A stretch of DNA of 64,000 bases from Ciona intestinalis (taxonomy: Eukaryota > Chordata > Ascidiacea > Phlebobranchia > Cionidae): contig NW_004190496.2 of the NCBI RefSeq assembly GCF_000224145.3, positions 124,001 through 188,000 on the forward strand, given 5' to 3'. This document shows, one piece after another, positions 58,505-64,000 of this stretch (position 1 is the stretch's first letter; every line of letters starts with the position of its first letter). Below the pieces are notes generated by a model. That model worked only from the letters and a program-made list of their open reading frames with translations. It ran no database searches and was not told the origin of the DNA. Made by a program: the position numbers and the translations under genes.

Positions 58505-60459
58505 TAGAATGTGGTTGTTGGTAGTTTACAACTCAACAGCGACAAAACTTGGATTGTTGCAATACAAAAAGACTATAGAACGTTACACATTTATGTAAAT
58601 CATTATATTACTTGTGAAATGGTTTGCAATACGATACCATTTTGTTGTCCTGACTCTTGACTAAGTTTTTGTATTTTGACCTATTTGTATTTTGTCATAA
58701 CAAAGAAATCGCAATTTAAATAAAATTGTTTTATTTAAGACTTTTACAATGGAACGTGGCGCACCGAAATAATTGTAGCTTTTTTACCACCTGATTTGTT
58801 GAAATATGTTTGCTGCATACTTTAAGCACACACATACCACCTATAATTTATAAAACCCAATTCTATTCTACCGAAATTGCCGCCACTGATTTTCGCACAC
58901 AATCAGTTAAACACAACTGATGCAGACTCAAAGTCGAACGATTAAAAACGGATTAGAAGCATTGCCGAAATGTTTAAAATACTTACCTATCTTAGCCAGT
59001 ATATTTGCTTCAATATACGCGCTAACCAAACTCCATGCATAACAGACAACTCGTTTTATTGCAAAGCAAAACCAAAGTGAGTAAAACGTGCGACAAAAAA
59101 AGACAAAATGGGACCAACTGGAAAACAGGAAAGATTTACCTCTTGAAACCAATATTCAATTATTATAAAACATACAACCATGCAGCGCATTAATACAATT
59201 TGTTCAGCCAGTTCAGCACATGTAGAGAACAATGTAACATGAGACACGCTTCAATTCATTCGAAACCAATTTCTCGACCGGGTGGTTTCCCGAAATTTTA
59301 TTTCCCCTTCGCTTAAACTACAGTTCTATACAGACGTAGATTGAAGCAGTTAGTTCCTGTTTTCGCAATCCGTTTAAGAATTTAAAAAGGTTCGTTCGTA
59401 TTACTGAGCACAAACTGTACGTTGAAACCGTTTACCGTGTTTGTTTTTGGTTTTGAACAGTAGTTTCAGAGTTTGCATAGTCGTTTGAATAGTCAATAAA
59501 AATGTTATTAGATCTAAGTATTATACAGCCTAGTTTTAAAATTACTGTTAGCATTATGCAATAAACTAATCATGTATAGTTGAAATTGAGGTTACAGTGT
59601 GTGTATCACCTTTTATGCTTATCTTTGCTGTGTATATTAACAATATTTTCACTTAGAGTGAGTGACAGAACGCAGAAGTAAACATATATATTCTGCTGTC
59701 ACTGTTGGGTTCACCGGGACCATTCATAATCCAGGCCACAGGGACAGCAGCGTTTATTGAAGGTTGTTGAATATTGAGCACGAGTGTGATCTTCACAATC
59801 CTAACCATCTTGGCCATTGTACAGTGTCACTAGTCACATATACTATTAATGTTTAACTATTCAACCAGTTTGTTTACTTTTCAATATTTAGCAGCATTGT
59901 TCAAACAACAGTATAAACTGAGTTAACATGGGCTGTACATTTCGATATTGCAAGGTTTAGTGTACACAGTAGAGTAAGAGTAAAGAATGAAATAGCATTA
60001 AGGTCAGTTACTATTTAAACAAAATGGAAGAAGCAATGTACTCTTTAACACCAATATTACATAAGAAATGGTTGAGATTAATAATTGAAAATATACCTGT
60101 TGTAGAATTTAGTTGGTATTGTTTAAAGTTGTACAGTAGGGTAAGAGGTAACAGTCAATTACGTAACTAATGAGAATATTGCGTTGCTATTTTTGACCGT
60201 TTCAACCAATGGATTGTACCTAAGACCAATAAATAAAGTAAAGACAGTAGCCCAGCCAGAAACACTAAAACAGATGCAGTGAATAGTCAAGTAACTTGTG
60301 TATTGATAATAACACATATTTTAACATTTTTTAAAATATATTAAATGCTGGTGTTGTTATCTACACAGATGCAGCTGAATTAAGGGTTCAATAATTTGCT
60401 ACATACTTGATATATATTTACGTATTACAGATTTAGTTAATCTATAGATTAAAGGTAAA
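58505..60459. other. Intergenic region between plexin and the BTB-Kelch gene
   Basis: After the plexin 3' UTR the stretch is AT-rich except for a moderately GC-richer part at 59230-59450 (CGACCGGGTGGTTTCCCGAA), which could be a promoter or non-coding first exon of the downstream gene. No exon, repeat or RNA gene is recognised. Confidence 0.45.
58719..58724 (+). terminator. Polyadenylation signal AATAAA
   Basis: Lies about 215 bases after the plexin stop at 58502-58504. Confidence 0.55.
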
Positions 60460-63400
60460 ATGGCAGAAACATCATTTTCACTAAGTGGAACATCTTCAGT
60501 TAAAGAACAAACACACAATATTGATCATGCATCTGATCTTCTTCCATTTGCCAACAAGTCACGCCAAGATGGTCGTTTTAATGACATCATCATTCGTATT
60601 GGAGAGAAAAACATTCCAGCAAACAAGATGGTTCTTTCTTGCTATTCTAAATATTTCGACACCATGTTTAACACTGAGGTAGTTTTTTTATTTATTTATT
60701 TTTGTATGGGTGAGGTCCTTGAGGACCTGAGATTTAGGACAGAATTGGCCCATTACCCCAACACCCCTGTACGTTGAAAGTGACTGCTCGCATTAGTGAA
60801 GTCATTTATTTATGTTTCGACCGACCGAGTTCCAATTCTGTCCCGATTCCTGATCCGTAGGACTCCACTTGCAGATCTGCAAACTCGGTCTCACATGATT
60901 CGCAAACATCATTCGAAGACTACGCTCGTACTCACACAGCACAACGCACTTAACCAGAATGTTTATCCTTGTCTGGGCAGCGAGTCACCACATGTGCAAC
61001 TTTGTGGGTAATTGTTTTTCTCTGTATGACTGTTAATTTGGACAACCCATTAGTGACCACTGGGTTAGGGCAATGTCCATTAAGTGTCTTGCTCAAGGAC
61101 ACATGCGCTGATCAGTATAAATGTCACCGGATACCCTTTGGTTACGATGCATGCGTCTAAACCACTGAGCCACGGTGCCGGACACTGAGGTAGTTTGCTA
61201 TTGCTGCTTACTTTAATCATACAGTATAAGTTATTAACATAATATTACTACAGATGGAAGAAAAATATAAAGATGTTGTGGAACTTCAAGCTGTAGATGC
61301 GGAAAGTGTAGAGAAACTTGTTGATTTTATGTACACAGGAAAAATCAACATCAACACCAACAATGTGTGCGACCTTCTTGCAGTTTCTGATTTCCTACAA
61401 ATGCTTTGTATGTATAACATTTTGTTTTTCTAAAACACTATAGCTATACATAATGTATTTTCAGCTGTCAAGAAACTTTGCATTGAATATTTGTTGACAA
61501 CAATCACGCAACAAAATTGCCTTACAATTCAAGCTTTAGCCGATCGTTTCACCATTCCTAAATTAACCGAGAAATTCAACAACTACGTTGTTGAAAAATA
61601 TCAACAAGTTATTTCTGATGATCATTTCAAGAAACTTTCAAAAGATGATGTCATTAAGTTATTACAATTAACACATGATAAGGTAGAATAGCTTAATATT
61701 TACAATATATGAATACTTTTATAGGACTAGAGTGTACGGTGGCTATCGTAATCAATTAAAATGTTTTATAAAACTTGTAATTAGTTCTTCCTTTCTAATA
61801 TAACATTATTAAAACAATATATCTTACATTGGTCCAAATTATCACTGGCTTTATAACTCTATTGAGCAATATCCATTGTTAGAATTGGAATTAGGATTGA
61901 TCAGTGTGTAACTTTAAAACCTGGTGCCCCAAAAAATATTAGAGTAAAATAAATACGTTTTTAATTTAAATAAAACACCCATATGATGTTACATAATTTT
62001 AGGTTTCTTCAGACTTAGTCTACACTGCCGTTATGAACTGGGTGAAGTTCGATTTGGCTTCAAATGAAAGTTACTTGAGTGAACTTTTCAAGTTTGTTGA
62101 TATTAGTAAAGTATCTCCAAAAATGCTTGAAGATGTGATCTCTGTTGAGGTAAATAATCAACATATCATTTATTACTCATGACAAACAAATTTATATATT
62201 TTTAGCCTCTTATTCGAAAACTTGATGATTGGGGTAATTTGTTTGTTAATGCTTTGGTGCAACAAAAAAAGGAAACAACAGGTAAAATATATTCTATTTT
62301 CTTTTAAGTATTTACCATACAACTCCAGCAGTTGGGTGGAACAGTTGGTTATCGCACCTGCCTCTAACGCAGAGGTTACGGGTTCAAAGGCTAGTCCTAG
62401 TCACTAACCATTGTGGGCATTTGTGTCATCAGGCAAGACACATTCCGATTGCACAATATAAGATAAATTATGTGAAATTAGTACACAGAAAGGGAAAAAA
62501 ACATATCTAAAATAAAATCACACACAACCAAATTAAAAAAAATGTAAAATCACAAGCGCAATTTTTTATTTTAATATCTCCAAAAATAACAAAGAATTAT
62601 TTTTTTTATGGTAGCATTTAATTCTTGGTATTGCTTAACTCAGCTTATAATTTATTGTTGTGTTTAATTATTTGTAGTTAGATAAACAGGTTTAACTTTG
62701 TATTTATTATTATTTTGGATCATTTTTGTAACTTGAACCTTTATTCCGTCTTTTGTATTGAATTGTTTGTGGCATCCATTTTGTTTACATGTTTATTTAT
62801 TGTTTCAATATTCAGAGAAATCCCTCATATCACTTGGTGGTATAAAAAGTTTAAACAAAGTAACAAAGTTTGATTTACAAACAATGCAGTGGAGTCCACT
62901 TCCAGTAAGTTAAGTATGATTCATAATATTCAGAAAACAAAAACATGGTGGTAAACTTTATAATTATAAAATAAGCCTGTTATTCGGCATTAAGTGCAAA
63001 AATTTTAAAGATTTTTTTTTGGTACGGCTGATTATTTAGGTCATTGTACATTGTGCTACAAGTTGTGTTTTAATATATAAAAGTTGTTTTATTATATACA
63101 ATTTTAGTGTAATAAATAGAAGTTTCTCCAAATAATAAGGTTGAAAGTTGTGTTTTGTTTTTAAAAGTTGACTTGTTTTATACAGTTCTAGTTTAGTAAA
63201 TAAACTTTTCTCTAAATAATGTTTAAATTAAAATCAAGATTTTATTTTAGGATTTACCAGTTCGTCGATCATCAGCATCAGCTGTTGTCATCGATGATAT
63301 TCTGTATCATCTTGCAGGAGATTTAAATACTGATGGTAAAGAAACAGCCACTAACATTGTTCATCGAATGAAATTAAAGGAAAAAGTTTTAAAATGGGAG

Positions 63401-63906
63401 AAGGTAGCTTCAATGAATGTAGAGAGATATGTGTTTGGTGCTGCTGTTATAAATGGTAAGTTTACATTGATGTGATGTCTAAATATTGCAAAAATTATTG
63501 AACTAATTAAATAACATAAGTTTTATATAAACTTTGTAAGTATACTTGATAAGTTTTATTAACCAAGAATTCGTTATAAAATCTTATTTTAACTGTTTAT
63601 GCCTACAGTGTGAATTTTGCGTTTGTTGCTGCAGTTATAAATGGTAAGCTTCCATTTCTATAATATCTGTATATTTTAGAAATTTGTGAACAAAATAATG
63701 TAAATGTGTTGGATTTTCATGTTAATTCTATCATTCATCACACTAAACTGTTTATAACATAGGTGTCATCTTTGTATTTGGTGGAGGTGATGAGAATAAT
63801 AAAAGAGTTTCATCTGGAGAATATTATGTTGTTCCACTTAACAAGTGGATTCAACTTAAACCAATGAAGATTGCCAGATGGGGTCATTGTTTGGTTGCTC
63901 ACAATG
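60460..63906 (+). CDS. BTB-BACK-Kelch protein (Kelch-like), 5' part
   Basis: Exons: 60460-60678, 61254-61407, 61465-61682, 62003-62149, 62206-62281, 62816-62904, 63251-63455, 63763-63906. The coding sequence (417 residues so far) continues beyond the window. The BTB/POZ domain is at about 25-125 (DGRFNDIIIRIG, PANKMVLSCYSKYFDTMF, LVDFMYTGKI), then BACK at about 130-250 (LQALADRF-like run, DDVIKLLQL, VYTAVMNWVKFD). Kelch repeats start near 280 (SLGGIKSLNKVTKFD) and go on with HLAGDLNTD and FVFGGGDENN. Family members usually act as substrate adaptors for CUL3 ubiquitin ligases; the substrate and exact paralogue cannot be told. The start has AAA before ATG, as favoured for initiation. Intron 1 holds an intact SINE insertion that duplicated the exon 1 splice site. 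Confidence 0.93.
60671..61196 (-). mobile_element. Full composite SINE insertion with 15-bp target duplication
   Basis: The element spans 60686-61181. Direct copies of ACACTGAGGTAGTTT flank it at 60671-60685 and 61182-61196. Read on the minus strand it starts CCGGCACCGTGGCTCAGTGG (tRNA-like head), continues with CTTGAGCAAGACACTTAATG and CCCAGTGGTCACTAATGGG, then GGATAAACATTCTGG, a unique middle, the tail module TGGGGTAATGGGCCAATTCT with GGTCCTCAAGGACCTCACCC, and an A-rich end (AAATAAATAAATAAAAAAA). This copy shows the full order of modules found as fragments elsewhere in the window. Confidence 0.88.
62325..62480 (+). repeat. Composite SINE head with tRNA-like promoter
   Basis: GGAACAGTTGGTTATCGCAC (A-box-like), GGTTACGGGTTCAAAGGC (B-box-like), then TTGTGTCATCAGGCAAGACA. 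It lies in intron 5 of the BTB-Kelch gene. It has the pol III boxes but no foldable acceptor stem, so it is a SINE head, not a tRNA gene. Confidence 0.65.
63609..63643 (+). pseudogene. Partial duplicate of the end of Kelch exon 7 with splice sites
   Basis: CCTACAG precedes and GTAAGC follows a 35-base segment. Its last 20 or so bases (GTTGCTGCAGTTATAAATG) closely copy the end of exon 7 (63437-63455), including the donor. Joined after exon 7 it would give an immediate in-frame TGA. It is either a decayed exon copy or a poison exon. Confidence 0.35.
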
Positions 63907-64000
63907 GTTAGTTATTGAAATTACATTTAATATTGAAATTACATTTAACTCAACTTGAGCAAATACTAATAAGTGGGCTGCATATATTTTTTTTCGAAAC

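Noticed and set aside
58928..59247. Minus-strand frames near a GTAAGT at about 58985
   Set aside because: The donor-like site has no in-phase partner and the frames show no recognised domain; could be chance.
62333..62395. tRNA-like sequence with A- and B-box matches
   Set aside because: No acceptor stem pairs and the sequence runs on into SINE body; the same head occurs at 845 and 52485. Treated as a SINE head, not a tRNA gene.

Overview
The window is AT-rich animal nuclear DNA. Genes are split into many short exons, with GT-AG introns of roughly 50 to 1000 bases, and introns are packed with short mobile elements. The protein families, the compact layout and the mix of composite SINEs and small MITEs fit a tunicate, most likely Ciona. 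That genus call is an inference from gene structure and repeat style, not from a database search. There are three assembly gaps (7197-7246, 22275-22399, 49304-49440) and one isolated N at 49461.

Layout, left to right: (1) the 3' part of an unrecognised secreted-type gene on + (256-1910); (2) NXF1, the mRNA export receptor, on - (3640-12989, 18 coding exons, 639 residues); (3) a classical short-chain dehydrogenase/reductase on + (15164-17480, 7 exons, 259 residues); (4) the alpha subunit of the AP-2 clathrin adaptor on - (18300-31098, 22 exons, 961 residues); (5) a possible small intronless gene on - (32307-32525); (6) a small histidine/proline-rich protein gene with a TATA box on + (33327-36052, 5 exons, 134 residues); (7) a complete plexin on + (37891-58504, 38 coding exons, 1862 residues); (8) the 5' part of a BTB-BACK-Kelch gene on + (60460 to the right edge). 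For each complete gene I assembled the exons by hand. Splice phases agree across every junction and the summed coding length divides by three, which supports the models. The one junction needing a choice between donors is plexin intron 22.

The genes do not form one pathway. NXF1 exports mRNA, AP-2 alpha acts in endocytosis, plexin is a semaphorin receptor, and the BTB-Kelch protein is probably a CUL3 ubiquitin-ligase adaptor. NXF1 and the dehydrogenase are divergent. AP-2 alpha and the histidine-rich gene are also divergent, over a region of about 2.2 kb.

The accessory content is the most informative part. Two hAT-type DNA transposons are complete to the base with 8-bp target duplications. 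One lies just upstream of NXF1, the other in an NXF1 intron. A third hAT-like end at 21798 shares an internal block with the intronic one. A MITE family of about 200 bp (here 'MITE-A', inverted ends TATAGTAGGGTGGGG...) is scattered through introns, and in the histidine-rich gene its ends sit right at two splice acceptors. A composite SINE with a tRNA-like head is present in dozens of pieces. One intact copy in the BTB-Kelch gene has duplicated the 5' splice site of exon 1 as its target-site duplication.
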